The notes: generated by a model from the letters alone, not told the origin. DNA of 64,000 nucleotides from DATMBF01 sp035559595 (GCA_035559595.1 DATMBF010000020.1:1-64000), one strand, 5' to 3'; numbered from the stretch's first letter, positions 42,680 to 52,222 are shown. Made by a program: numbers and translations.

Positions 42680-44311
42680 CTACTTCCCTTTCACTGCCGC
42701 CTCCAGCATCGATTTATCGCCCGTCATCTCCCAATAGATTAGCGACAGCGGAATCATTCCGGATTGATTGAATCTATCCATGAACTCCTTGAACACAAAA
42801 CTCCCTTCACGCTGACGTGCGTATTCCGCAATCAATTGTTCGATCATAATCTTTCCTACCACATAGCTGATCCCATACCCCGGCTGTCGCAAGTAGAAAT
42901 GCTCTTCCCATTGAATTGTTTCCCCATCCGCCGGGAGCAAACCCCACGGTGTCCATTTCGAGGCAAACTGCGCTGCTTGATCTAACGTCATTTCCAAACC
43001 GTGCTGGTAGAGACCGCCAAGTCCGCGAGCCGCTCGCTGGGCAAGGAGAATCCAAACGAGCTCTCGTGATCTGGGCTTCTTATCGAGAAGTCCCGCATGG
43101 GTCATCATCTCTTCCATCCCCGTTGCCATTCCTTCAGCCCGACTATCGAAGATGTTGAAGAGCAGCGGCACCCTGCGAATGGGACTCGGATGCGGCTCTT
43201 CCCTCATTCTGGCAAGATCGATCCAGTGGTAATCATGCGTACGCATCATAATCGGCTCACGATAGGTGATTTCTGCAAAGAAACCACGCAGTCCCTCTGC
43301 CGGCGTGAACCGCCCAATCCGTTCACGCAAGGCCGGATCCATGTAATCCTTGATCGTGAGTATCTCTTCGTTCCTCAAAAACTCCATATACTCCGTCACT
43401 GCCTCATTCAATCGGCGATCGTACTCCTCGGCGCTGTTGATCTTCGAGAGTTTCGGGAGATGGCGGTTTCGGTTCTCTTCCAATCGTAGCGCTGCATGTG
43501 CCCTTGAGAGTTCGCGCCTGAGGAGGAGGACGGCATCATCCCACGAGTAGGGAACCAACTGCACATGGCGGAGATTCCACGTGTAGTTTTCCTTGCCGAC
43601 GCCGGATAAACCTGTCTTTGTTTTCGCCCGTTCGGAAAGCCAATCGGCAAACCTGTCGGAGGCCTGGCGAGCCTCGCGAGCGGCCGCTCCCAGATCGGGA
43701 TACGCATTCTCAACCGACTTCGCAAACTCCTCTAAATCTGCGCTTTGAGCGCGAATGCTTCGTATGCCACTTATCCATAAATCCCTGGCGTTGCCGATCA
43801 AGTTCACACGTGCTTGTTGAAAAACCTTCTCGGCTTTGCGCAACTTCTCAGCGATTTCCTTTGCATCCTCAGCCTTGAGCGGCCATGAGTATCGAGGCAA
43901 TTCAATCGCACCGGCGATGTTTGGACCTTCACGCTCAGGCACATCGGTCGGCTCCGGATAGAACCAGACATAGAAAGCCGGGTCGCGCGACCAGGGCTTT
44001 TTGACACGATGCTTAAAATCAAGTCCGTTCATCTCTGCCCAGACGAGATACCAATCAACCTGTTGTGAGATCGACCATCCCGTCGTATCAATCGCTTTCA
44101 ATCGTTTCTGCCAGGCTGGAAGTTCTCGGTGCTGGCGCCCCATCGCTGCGGATGAGTAATCCGGAACACCATCCACAAGCTGGGGCGTCTGAAACTCACG
44201 CCATGATTTGAACAACTCAACGAGCCTGTCATATGATGATTTCTGCTGGCCGGTAAGGGTCGCAGATGAGAGCATACTGACACAAAGAGCTAAACCAACG
44301 ATATTTCGCAT
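42680..44311 (-). CDS. Exported DUF885 family protein
   Basis: 543 residues from the ATG with AAGGAG upstream; signal peptide to about residue 22 (LSSATLTGQ). Mostly helical. DUF885 landmarks: DYMDPALRERIGRF, SRAEGMATGMEEMM (the EGxA helix), and GYGISYVVGKIMIEQLIAEY near the end. Related proteins are putative metal-dependent carboxypeptidases, but an intact HExxH is not visible, so activity is uncertain. Periplasmic or surface location inferred. Confidence 0.87.
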   Translation of the reverse strand: MRNIVGLALCVSMLSSATLTGQQKSSYDRLVELFKSWREFQTPQLVDGVPDYSSAAMGRQHRELPAWQKRLKAIDTTGWSISQQVDWYLVWAEMNGLDFKHRVKKPWSRDPAFYVWFYPEPTDVPEREGPNIAGAIELPRYSWPLKAEDAKEIAEKLRKAEKVFQQARVNLIGNARDLWISGIRSIRAQSADLEEFAKSVENAYPDLGAAAREARQASDRFADWLSERAKTKTGLSGVGKENYTWNLRHVQLVPYSWDDAVLLLRRELSRAHAALRLEENRNRHLPKLSKINSAEEYDRRLNEAVTEYMEFLRNEEILTIKDYMDPALRERIGRFTPAEGLRGFFAEITYREPIMMRTHDYHWIDLARMREEPHPSPIRRVPLLFNIFDSRAEGMATGMEEMMTHAGLLDKKPRSRELVWILLAQRAARGLGGLYQHGLEMTLDQAAQFASKWTPWGLLPADGETIQWEEHFYLRQPGYGISYVVGKIMIEQLIAEYARQREGSFVFKEFMDRFNQSGMIPLSLIYWEMTGDKSMLEAAVKGK

Positions 44312-44331
44312 TGCCTGCTCCTTTCGAAAGG

Positions 44332-44997
44332 TTAAGGTACAGTACACGGTCCAAGCGTCAGAGTCCGTTGATCGCAGGGCAAGAGTGGCGGCGGTGGACA
44401 GAGAGGCGGTCCCACAACCCTCGGAATGTAGCAAAGCCGAAAGATTGATGGCCCGACAGCCGTCAACGCAATCCTCTCATAGAGTTTGATAGTCGCGGTA
44501 AGGCGGAACTCCTCCGGCAGAGCAAAACATCGATAAGCAGGACAGGTCGTATCCGACACCATAACCAAGAGTGTCGACCGCACGTGTCTCCCCAGGTCGT
44601 CTGTGAGGTCCCAGATCGTCTCAAACCGAATGATTTCCTTCGGGTCGATGACGAGTCGTCCTGTTCGCGAGTCATACCGTCCCGAAGCGAACATCGATGG
44701 GGTGATCGGAATCGTTTTTGTAATGGCAGGGTTTCTCTCAGATGATATCTTGATCTCTCCCTCAATCTTTGCAGTTCCGTCAAGCGTCTCATCATAGATA
44801 TTTCTGACGCGCAACACCACCCGAGCGTGATTCTCATCTGCCGAAAGAATATAGACGGCCTCGATCTCTCCGCTGAAGAGATTGGCGGGATCGTTGTACG
44901 GCGGTAGGGACTCCTCACACGAAAGCTGGAGAAGGAAGCCAAGGATGATGAGGGTGTTCAAGATCGTGAAGAGAGAATCGTGGCGGCCGTAGGTCAT
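44332..44997 (-). CDS. Predicted lipoprotein downstream of the SulP gene
   Basis: 221 residues. N-terminal lipobox in ILGFLLQLSC (Cys27), then a beta-rich domain (NHARVVLRVRNIYDETLDG, IRFETIWDLTDD) and a Cys/Pro-rich tail (PLCPPPPLLPC). No family recognised. Its ATG lies 2 bases after the SulP stop, with a GTG one codon earlier, so it is on the transporter transcript and may be a surface or periplasmic accessory. Confidence 0.7.
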   Translation of the reverse strand: MTYGRHDSLFTILNTLIILGFLLQLSCEESLPPYNDPANLFSGEIEAVYILSADENHARVVLRVRNIYDETLDGTAKIEGEIKISSERNPAITKTIPITPSMFASGRYDSRTGRLVIDPKEIIRFETIWDLTDDLGRHVRSTLLVMVSDTTCPAYRCFALPEEFRLTATIKLYERIALTAVGPSIFRLCYIPRVVGPPLCPPPPLLPCDQRTLTLGPCTVP

Positions 44998-44999
44998 CA

Positions 45000-47228
45000 C
45001 TATCTCTCCTGGAGAATCCGCAGCTCTGCGTCTGCCTGCCGCAACCTGAGGGCAATGGCATGCGCCATGCGTGCGAAAATCTGGACACCAAATTCCGGAT
45101 TGGAGCGAGAAAGTTCATTCAGTCGCGCCCGAGAAAGCACGTACAGGTCGGTTGAGACCTTCGTGACCGCGTTTGCCGAACGAGCGCCTCTGTCGAGAAA
45201 CGCGAGCTCACCAAAGAAATCTCCTTGGCCAATTGTCGCCAGGTGATGGAACTTGCCTCCTTCAAGGGGAAGCAGAATTCGAACCGCTCCGCGCCTCACC
45301 AGAAAGATCTCATCCCCTACATCTCCCTGTTTGAAGACTGTTTCCTCTGGCCGGTAGGAGCGTTCCCCTAAGACCCTCCGCAACGAATCGAGCGTTTGCT
45401 GATCGACCTCCCGAAACAGCTCGAACTCCGTTACGTCAAAGAGATGTTCCTCTTTGTGAACCACGCCTGCCGACTCAAGAATCCGATCCTCCATCCACTC
45501 GAGCGCACCATCCATGGTTTCCGATATCATCACACCTCCTCCTTCTCTCACAACTCCCAGCTTGACCAAGTAATGCTCGAAGTTCCTCTGATCAAGCAAT
45601 CCTGAGGGCATGCCGCTGAAGAGAAGCTGTCCGTTTCTTTCTGCCAACCGGTCGTGCATTTGCTCGAAGAGGTGAGCGGCGGTGTAGTCCATGGAAAGAA
45701 CGCGACGCATATCGAGAAGAATGAACCGCTTCGTTTGGAGATCTGGCTCAAGCATTGTAAAAAGTTGATCCGTTGTTCCGAAAAAGAGATTCCCCTGAAG
45801 CTCGCAAAAGACTCCTTGATCTCCGTACTTCTGAAGCACTTCCCGATCCGACGGTCTGCGCCGCGTTTTGGAAGAAATCTGGTTGAGATAGAGTTTGTTT
45901 CGGATGACAGATCCGCGAATCTGGTCACGGATAAATAACAGAATTGCCATTGCGACACCGACTCCCGAGGCCGCAATGAGGTCGACACTGATCGATACGA
46001 TCACGACACCTGCAATGACGGCAAAATCGAGTCGGCCTTCCGGGTATCGGAGAAGGCCGAACATGCTGCGGTCGAACATTCTCCACGCGATAACGAGAAG
46101 GATCCCCGCCAATGCGGCAATCGGCACCCAGGCGATGAGTTGACCCAGCAAAAGAATGGCGAGAATAACGAAGACTCCTTCAATAACGCTAGCACGCGGT
46201 GTTTTACCGCCGCTCGACACATTGACGAGCGTCGGGCCGGTGGTACCAGCGCCGGGCATTCCGCCGACAAGCGCTGAAGCAAGATTACCGATCCCCTGCC
46301 CAATCAGCTCCCGATCAGAATTGTGGCGTTGTTTGGTCAGCGCGTCGAGCGTCACACACGTCTTCAGCGTATCAACAGAAAGGAGGACAGAGAGCGTCAG
46401 AGCCGGCACCATGATGAGCCGGAGCGACATCATATCAACGGAAAGGAACGCACGTATTTGTCGAGCTACGACTTCTGTGATGGACCCCGTAGCTTGGATG
46501 GGACCAATGACGAGCGGATTACCGGTGACCATTCGAAGATCGGGGAAGAAAAACGAGAGAGCAAGATAAGAGACAATCCCTCCTCCCAACCCAATGATTG
46601 CTGCTGGAACTTTCTTGGTGATTTTGGGAGCAAGTCCCATCAGAAGAATTGACATTCCGCCGACCACCATTCCCTCCCATTCCCACAACTGTGGCGAGCG
46701 AAGCCCTTCCCACAAAGGAATGCCTTTGGGAAATCCCAAAAGCTTCGGGAGTTGGCCGATAGCAATAAGCACGGCGACTCCGGACAGGTATCCACTGACC
46801 ACGGGGAACGGGATAAATTTGATGAGGCGACCCCCCCGCAAAGCGCCGTAAAGAATCTGAAACAAAGCGGAGACAAGTCCTGTGAGCATCAGGAGAGGCA
46901 GAATGGCTTCCGGTGTGAGACGATGCCCCACTGTCCCACTGAGCAAGCCCGCGACCGTTGCGGAAAGAACCGCCGCAGATGGCGCGCAGGGTGCTGAGAT
47001 AAGCCCGCGGGTTCGGCCGAACAGAGGTGCAATCGTTCCCAGCGCTGCCGCCCCGAGCATCCCCGCCGCCGCTCCGACACCGGCATATTCGGGTCCCATG
47101 ACCGTGTAGGTTAACACTCCAAAAGCAATGGAGGAAGGAAGAGCAACCAGCATTGCCGCAAGGCCGCCCCACAAATCCCCAATCCAGACTGGCGTTTGAT
47201 CTTTGGCAGGTGAAGTGGATTCTGTCAT
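45000..47228 (-). CDS. SulP-family anion transporter with STAS and cNMP-binding domains
   Basis: 742 residues. Residues 10 to about 430 hold the polytopic SulP core (GGLAAMLVALPSSIAFG, GAGTTGPTLVNVSSGGKT, IAWVPIAALAGILLVIAWRM). A STAS domain follows (about 460-560; FILLDMRRVLSMDYTAAHLF), then a cyclic-nucleotide-binding domain (about 600-730; VFKQGDVGDEIFLVRRGAVR, GQGDFFGELAFLDRGARSA with the phosphate-binding cassette). SulP proteins move sulfate, bicarbonate or carboxylates. The C-terminal CNB domain suggests gating by a nucleotide or by membrane-proximal sensing. Confidence 0.95.
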   Translation of the reverse strand: MTESTSPAKDQTPVWIGDLWGGLAAMLVALPSSIAFGVLTYTVMGPEYAGVGAAAGMLGAAALGTIAPLFGRTRGLISAPCAPSAAVLSATVAGLLSGTVGHRLTPEAILPLLMLTGLVSALFQILYGALRGGRLIKFIPFPVVSGYLSGVAVLIAIGQLPKLLGFPKGIPLWEGLRSPQLWEWEGMVVGGMSILLMGLAPKITKKVPAAIIGLGGGIVSYLALSFFFPDLRMVTGNPLVIGPIQATGSITEVVARQIRAFLSVDMMSLRLIMVPALTLSVLLSVDTLKTCVTLDALTKQRHNSDRELIGQGIGNLASALVGGMPGAGTTGPTLVNVSSGGKTPRASVIEGVFVILAILLLGQLIAWVPIAALAGILLVIAWRMFDRSMFGLLRYPEGRLDFAVIAGVVIVSISVDLIAASGVGVAMAILLFIRDQIRGSVIRNKLYLNQISSKTRRRPSDREVLQKYGDQGVFCELQGNLFFGTTDQLFTMLEPDLQTKRFILLDMRRVLSMDYTAAHLFEQMHDRLAERNGQLLFSGMPSGLLDQRNFEHYLVKLGVVREGGGVMISETMDGALEWMEDRILESAGVVHKEEHLFDVTEFELFREVDQQTLDSLRRVLGERSYRPEETVFKQGDVGDEIFLVRRGAVRILLPLEGGKFHHLATIGQGDFFGELAFLDRGARSANAVTKVSTDLYVLSRARLNELSRSNPEFGVQIFARMAHAIALRLRQADAELRILQER

Positions 47229-47361
47229 CGGAGGTTACGTCGGGTGCTATTCTACAAAGAAGAGAGGAGAGATGAAAGCGTCTCGATGATTTCTGCTAAG
47301 AAAATCCCTTTGCGTGGCAATCAATCAAGCTTTACATTGATGCCTGTCATAGCAACGAAGA

Positions 47362-47628
47362 GTGCCCTCGAGGATTATACGTCCGGTCGCTGCCGTCGAT
47401 GCACCGGGATGGCTCCGTATGCGTCGAGCAGGTGAGTTCGTCTGGCATCACCGTGGGGAGGAAGACGAGCTCTTCCTTGTGATCAACGGTACACTGCTCA
47501 TGAGACTTCGAGACTGGGATATGACAATCCATGAGGGGCAGTTCTTCATTGTCCCGCGGGGAATCGAGCATCAGCCTGTGGCCCAAGAGGAATGCCAGTT
47601 CTCCTTTTTGAGCTGGCCGGCGCGCTGA
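47362..47628 (+). CDS. Small cupin-domain protein
   Basis: 88 residues from GTG 47362. Cupin motif 1 is GEFVWHHRGEEDELFLVINGTL (His, His and Glu ligands; one usual His is Arg) and motif 2 is EGQFFIVPRGIEHQP. Close to small cupins of the 'mannose-6-phosphate isomerase-like' type. The N-terminus is short, and the frame is closed upstream at 47350, so the gene may have lost or shifted its first residues. The SD is weak. Substrate unknown. Confidence 0.75.
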   Translation: MPSRIIRPVAAVDAPGWLRMRRAGEFVWHHRGEEDELFLVINGTLLMRLRDWDMTIHEGQFFIVPRGIEHQPVAQEECQFSFLSWPAR

Positions 47629-47715
47629 ACACCGGTAATGTGAACAACGATCGAACTGTGGAACAACTTAATCCTCTCTAATATCTTTCAACATTCATCA
47701 TCATCTGACATTCTT

Positions 47716-48396
47716 ATGTCTTATTCTTTTGAAAAGCACATTCACGTTGATATCACGGAGTACGACAAAGTCATCCGCCAGTTCATCCCGGAATATGAGC
47801 AGATGCAAAGAATGATTGCCCGGTGGTGTAAGGCGATTGTCGGGCCGAGCCCGCTGGTCATCGATCTTGGTGGCGGCACGGGAAGTCTGAGTGGAGTGAT
47901 CGCTGAGCATTTTCCTGATGCGAGGATTCAGCTGTGGGACATCGATCCGAAAATGATGGAAATTGGGAAGGTCCGACTCCAAAAGTATGGGGATCGAATT
48001 CAGTTCATCGAAAAGTCTTTTGAAGAACCGCTGCCGCAATGTGACGCCATTGTGGCATGCATTGCCCTTCACCACATCAGAGACATCACAAAGAAGACGG
48101 CCGTCTATGCCAATATTTACCGCGCTCTTCGTTCCCCCGGTATTCTCGCCAACGGCGATGCCACGATGAGTCTCAACGAGCGATCGGCAAGGGAGACATA
48201 CCGCATGTGGACGGAGTTTATGATGCGTCACGGCATTACCGAATCGGAGGCTCAGCAGCATTTCGCAAATTGGAGGGAGGAAGATCACTACTTTTCCCTC
48301 ACAGAAGAATTTGAAGCGCTCAAGAACGCCGGCTTTCCTCACCCTGAGGTCTTCTGGAAGTATGGCCCAATGACCGTCTACGGGGGCGTGAAATAA
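47716..48396 (+). CDS. Class I SAM-dependent methyltransferase
   Basis: 226 residues. Rossmann-type methyltransferase: motif I VIDLGGGTGSLSGVI with the SAM-binding glycines, the acidic end of strand 2 in QLWDIDPKMMEI, motif IV-like CDAIVACIALHHI, and RSPGILANGDATM. Resembles ubiquinone/arsenite-type methyltransferases in general fold only; the substrate is not evident. Possibly co-transcribed with the cupin 87 bases upstream. Confidence 0.9.
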   Translation: MSYSFEKHIHVDITEYDKVIRQFIPEYEQMQRMIARWCKAIVGPSPLVIDLGGGTGSLSGVIAEHFPDARIQLWDIDPKMMEIGKVRLQKYGDRIQFIEKSFEEPLPQCDAIVACIALHHIRDITKKTAVYANIYRALRSPGILANGDATMSLNERSARETYRMWTEFMMRHGITESEAQQHFANWREEDHYFSLTEEFEALKNAGFPHPEVFWKYGPMTVYGGVK

Positions 48397-48615
48397 CCGC
48401 TCCTCACATTCCCTCACCCATGAAAACCTTTGCGACTCTCGGCAACGGAATAGACGCCTCCGAACTCTCCGAACTGCCGATACCCAAACTCACTCTGCGG
48501 GAAATCCTCGTACGCATGACCTCCTTCTCGTTAAACTCTCGAACGCTTGCAAAATCTCCTCTTGCTTCGTAATTTTCTTCCGTCATGTTGAACGACTCAA
48601 CAAAGGAGAGAATGC

Positions 48616-48747
48616 ATGGGTAAAGGTGACAGACGATCGCGTCGAAGCAAAATCTGGCGGGGTACATACGGGAAGACTCGTCCCCGCAAACGTAAGAAGA
48701 GCCGGCAAAAAGGGGTGGTGGCACACTCATCTCAGAGCGGGAAATAA
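48616..48747 (+). CDS. thx: 30S ribosomal protein bTHX
   Basis: 43 residues, very basic: it begins MGKGDRRSRRSKIWRGTYGK and continues TRPRKRKK. This is the hallmark of bTHX, the small ribosomal peptide first seen on Thermus 30S subunits, where it sits in a pocket at the top of the head; it is common in Bacteroidota. AAAGGAGAG lies just upstream of the ATG. The tail of about 15 residues is longer than in Thermus. Confidence 0.92.
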   Translation: MGKGDRRSRRSKIWRGTYGKTRPRKRKKSRQKGVVAHSSQSGK

Positions 48748-48835
48748 CGCCGCCCTTCTCAAGCATTCGAACAGGGGACGTGAGAATTTTCTGCTTTCAC
48801 TTCAAAGTTGATTCTTCCATCCAAAGTGAGATTCC

Positions 48836-50059
48836 ATGAGCAACCGCACTCTCTTCCCCACGCTTCTTTTTCTTGCCGCAATCGTCGCAGCTCATTTTGC
48901 GGAGAAACCGCTTCCTGCCAGAACCATCCCGCTTCAAACCACAGGCTATAGTAACGAGTCCGCTCAAACACCTCCGCCTTATCCCTTGCTGGCGGATGCG
49001 CCAATTCGAAATGTCATTCTCTTTATCGGAGACGGCATGGGACTTAATCAGATCTCGGCGAGTCGGTTGCATTTGTATGGACCGCATGGACGCCTCCATA
49101 TCGAGCGGATGCCGGTAAGCGGTGCGCTGACAACTCATTGTGAGGATTCACTCATTACAGACTCTGGCGCCGCAGCGTCGGCGCTTGCGACGGGCTTCAA
49201 AGTGCCTTACAACGCTATCTCGACAAACAAGGGGGGAGAGATTCTCTACACGATTCTCGAAGCAGCGCGAGATAAGGGGATGGCCACTGGATTGGTGACG
49301 ACAACCGAGATCGTCGATGCCACTCCTGCCGCTTTTGCCTCTCACGTTACTCACCGGCGTGGCCACAACGTCATTGCGCAACAACTGGTAGAATCGAGAA
49401 TCGATGTGCTCTTGGGGGGCGGAAAGAACCACTTTCTTCCTCGTGGAACAGGTTCAAGCGAACGGACCGACGATATCGACCTCTTAGAACGAATCAAACA
49501 ACTCGGATATACTTATGTCGAAAATTCTGAAGAACTCACACAGACGGACAGCGAAAAGATATTCGGGCTCTTCCCAACAGAGAACATCTCATCGGTCACA
49601 CCAGACCCAACTATTCAGAGGATGACGAAAAAGGCATTGGAAATCCTCGCCAGAAAAAAATCGGGATTCTTTCTAATGGTTGAGACAGAGCGGACGGATG
49701 AGGAAAGTCATGCAAACCGATTTGAACCGCTTGCACAAGCGATGCGAGACTTCGACGAAGCCGTCAAGCTCGGAATCGAGTTTGCCATGAACCATGAACA
49801 AACGCTGGTAATCGTCACGGCAGACCATGAAACGGGCGGACTGCAAATCGACAAAGGAGGCCCGATCACCGGCAAGATTCAGCTGGCATGGACAACGAGG
49901 GGGCACACCGGGCAAACTGTTCCTCTGTTCGCATTCGGTCCCCATGCAATGAAATTTACGGGTTTAAAGGATAACACCGAACTGCCGAGAACCATTGCCC
50001 AGTTGTTGGGGGTGAGGGATTTTCCCCGGGTCATCAGCAAACAGGCAGCTGGTAACTAA
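48836..50059 (+). CDS. phoA: Alkaline phosphatase, PhoA type
   Basis: 407 residues with an N-terminal signal or anchor (LFPTLLFLAAIVAAHFA). Metal and catalytic residues: Asp66 in FIGDGMG, nucleophile Ser110 in ITDSGAAASALATG, Asp288/His292 in ERTDEESHAN, Asp330/His331 in VTADHETGG, and His357 in TTRGHTG. It hydrolyses phosphomonoesters in the periplasm. It may respond to phosphate, but no Pho box was identified. Confidence 0.95.
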   Translation: MSNRTLFPTLLFLAAIVAAHFAEKPLPARTIPLQTTGYSNESAQTPPPYPLLADAPIRNVILFIGDGMGLNQISASRLHLYGPHGRLHIERMPVSGALTTHCEDSLITDSGAAASALATGFKVPYNAISTNKGGEILYTILEAARDKGMATGLVTTTEIVDATPAAFASHVTHRRGHNVIAQQLVESRIDVLLGGGKNHFLPRGTGSSERTDDIDLLERIKQLGYTYVENSEELTQTDSEKIFGLFPTENISSVTPDPTIQRMTKKALEILARKKSGFFLMVETERTDEESHANRFEPLAQAMRDFDEAVKLGIEFAMNHEQTLVIVTADHETGGLQIDKGGPITGKIQLAWTTRGHTGQTVPLFAFGPHAMKFTGLKDNTELPRTIAQLLGVRDFPRVISKQAAGN

Positions 50060-50328
50060 ATGGTCCGGAGGTTGGAAAAGACTTTCTTAAACGCACCTTT
50101 GACTACAATGCCCGAAGTACTCTTACTCGCAACACCTCACTACCTTCTTGGGATGAGTGCTTTTCAGGATCAAGTATTCATGGTTCTATCAGGGTCCTTT
50201 CCTGCCTTGCTCGCCGAAGTTCGAGTTGATCTCTGTGACTTTCATTTCGGCCTATCGTTCAAGTCCTTTGCAGTTTTTGCTGCATGTCCGCAACTTGTAG
50301 AAGATTCGAAACGCAAAAGGAGTCTCTC

Positions 50329-50640
50329 ATGATCATCCGTATGTGGCATGGACGCGTTCCATCTTCAAAGGCTGCTGCGTATCGGGAGTTCACGAACAAT
50401 CGGGCAATTCCCGATTACCAATCCATCCCCGGAAACATCAGCGTGTATGTTTTAGAAAGAGCCGATGGAGATGTCACGCATTTCATGACTCTCACCTTTT
50501 GGGAAAGTTTGGAATCCATAAGAAAATTCGCCGGTGAGGATGTTGAGAAAGCAAAATACTATCCGGAAGACAAAGACTTCCTTCTCGAGTTCGAACCAAA
50601 AGTCGTTCATTACAAAGTTGTGGGACAGTCGGACGGATGA
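50329..50640 (+). CDS. ABM-like (antibiotic biosynthesis monooxygenase fold) protein
   Basis: 103 residues from the ATG with AAAGGAGT upstream. A single dimeric alpha+beta-barrel module (RMWHGRVPSSKAAAYREF, HFMTLTFWESLESIRKFAG, YYPEDKDFLLEFEPKVVHY) typical of small ABM proteins that act as cofactor-free monooxygenases or scavengers. Substrate unknown. Nothing supportable lies between the phosphatase stop and this start. Confidence 0.82.
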   Translation: MIIRMWHGRVPSSKAAAYREFTNNRAIPDYQSIPGNISVYVLERADGDVTHFMTLTFWESLESIRKFAGEDVEKAKYYPEDKDFLLEFEPKVVHYKVVGQSDG

Positions 50641-50796
50641 TCAACTGAGCTTTCCACACCGAGTCGCTGTGGACGTCAGTCGGCGAGTCAAACCAGGATG
50701 GCTCTCTCGTGACGAATAAGTGCGGCGAGGGAACAAACATAGACAAAACCGGGCACACTTGTAACTCTCGCCAAATCTCACAATATTAACATCAGC

Positions 50797-51690
50797 ATGC
50801 CTCCGTTTCCGAAACAAAGCATTGTCGACCGCGCAACCATCCTTCGGCTGATCGAAGAGGTGCTCCGGGAATCCAACGCACACACCTGCTGCAAAGATGG
50901 TTACTGCTCGGATAACCTGTGCGTCGTGCACAATAACGAGGGCGTACAGAACATCGTCAAGAGCGGCGCAGACCGCATCACTGCCGGTGTGGGAGTTGGC
51001 GACGGCAAGTTTGATGTTGCGCTTGCCCGGATGATCGACCACACGCTTCTCCGACCAGACGCCACGAAGAACGAGATTGAAAAACTTTGCGCCGAGGCCC
51101 GGCACTACGGTTTCGCCAGCGTCTGCGTGAACCCCTCCTACGTGAGACTCTGTTCCACTCTCCTCAAAGATACCACCGTTAAGGTCTGCACGGTCATCGG
51201 TTTCCCGCTTGGGGCGACGACCTCTGAAGTGAAGTCCTTCGAGACGCAGCAAGCAATTCGGAACGGAGCGCGGGAAGTCGATATGGTCATCAATGTCGGC
51301 ATGCTGAAATCGGGCGAGTATCATTACGTCGAGCAAGACATCCGCGCTGTGGTTCAGACAGCACATCGCGAGGGGGCCATCACCAAAGTCATTATTGAAA
51401 CCGGGCTCCTGACGGATGAGGAGAAAGTGAAGGCATGCCTTCTTGCCAAGCGGGCGGGAGCGGATTTCGTCAAAACCTCTACAGGCTTTGCTAAAGGGGG
51501 CGCTACGGTCGGTGATATCGCACTGATGCGAAAGGTCGTCGGTCCGACGCTCGGTGTGAAAGCTTCCGGGGGAGTGCGAAGTCATGAAGAAGCTGTTGCC
51601 CTGGTGGAAAGTGGTGCCGATAGGATCGGTGCAAGCGCCAGTGTGAAGATCGTGACAGGAGAATCGAGCGGTGCGCCGTCTCAGTACTAG
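50797..51690 (+). CDS. deoC: Deoxyribose-phosphate aldolase with Cys-rich N-terminal extension
   Basis: 297 residues; typical DeoC is about 220. The core (from about residue 75) has MIDHTLLRPDAT, VCTVIGFPLGATTSEVK, Asp162 in VDMVIN, the Schiff-base Lys226 in FVKTSTGF and GVKASGGVRS; it cleaves 2-deoxyribose-5-phosphate to GAP and acetaldehyde. The first 70 residues are extra: an amphipathic helix (VDRATILRLIEEVLRES) and Cys31, Cys32, Cys37 and Cys42 (TCCKDGYCSDNLC). The helix resembles cargo-targeting peptides of metabolosomes, but no shell genes are nearby. It overlaps the first SPOR lipoprotein gene by 20 bases. Confidence 0.95.
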   Translation: MPPFPKQSIVDRATILRLIEEVLRESNAHTCCKDGYCSDNLCVVHNNEGVQNIVKSGADRITAGVGVGDGKFDVALARMIDHTLLRPDATKNEIEKLCAEARHYGFASVCVNPSYVRLCSTLLKDTTVKVCTVIGFPLGATTSEVKSFETQQAIRNGAREVDMVINVGMLKSGEYHYVEQDIRAVVQTAHREGAITKVIIETGLLTDEEKVKACLLAKRAGADFVKTSTGFAKGGATVGDIALMRKVVGPTLGVKASGGVRSHEEAVALVESGADRIGASASVKIVTGESSGAPSQY

Positions 51691-52222
51691 CGCTGTCGCC
51701 ACAATCCTGACCGCCGTTCTGTTCCTTGGCTGCGTCTCAACCGAGGAGATGGGGGATACTAAGCCAGCCACTCCCCAACAGGTTTCGACTCCAGCCGAAA
51801 CAAGCACAGTTGCCGGTCAAGCGACACCGCCGGGAGAAGCAAGCCACGCTCCGCAATCACGGAAAGCCGACCGAAAACCGCCATTCAGAACCAAAAGAGA
51901 CACCATCGTCGCCTCAGTGGTAACCAGATCCCGCTCTGCTACAATTCGCCGCAAGAAGATTGAGCGGCCGACGAATCCGGCTTACACCGTGCAAATCGGG
52001 GCATTCTCAAAAGCTCCAAATGCGCTTCAACTTCAAAAGATTGCTAAGGAGCGGTTCTCGGGGCATCCCGTGTTCAATATGTTCAACACGGACGATAAGA
52101 TCTATCGCGTCAGCGTCGGGAAGTTCGACACGCGACAAGAGGCAAGCATGCTTCGACGCGAGATCATGAAAGCTTTTCCCAAGGACTATGCGCAATGCTG
52201 GGTCAACTACATAGCCAGATGA
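51671..52222 (+). CDS. SPOR-domain lipoprotein
   Basis: 183 residues from a GTG inside the end of deoC. Lipobox in AVLFLGC (Cys21), a Pro/Thr/Ala-rich linker, then a SPOR domain (YTVQIGAFSKAPNALQLQKI, IYRVSVGKFDTRQEASML). SPOR domains bind denuded peptidoglycan glycans at the division site or around the wall. Its stop overlaps the next SPOR gene (ATGA). Confidence 0.88.
   Translation: MRRLSTSAVATILTAVLFLGCVSTEEMGDTKPATPQQVSTPAETSTVAGQATPPGEASHAPQSRKADRKPPFRTKRDTIVASVVTRSRSATIRRKKIERPTNPAYTVQIGAFSKAPNALQLQKIAKERFSGHPVFNMFNTDDKIYRVSVGKFDTRQEASMLRREIMKAFPKDYAQCWVNYIAR

Noticed and set aside
47244..47435. Frame overlapping the start of the cupin gene
   Set aside because: It does not supply the missing cupin N-terminus and resembles no family.
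48420..48572. 50-codon frame before bTHX (starts MKTFATLGNG)
   Set aside because: No SD and no homology signal; weaker than the adjacent bTHX gene.
50060..50332. 90-codon frame directly after the alkaline phosphatase
   Set aside because: It ends over the SD and start of the ABM-like gene, has no SD of its own and no recognisable domain.
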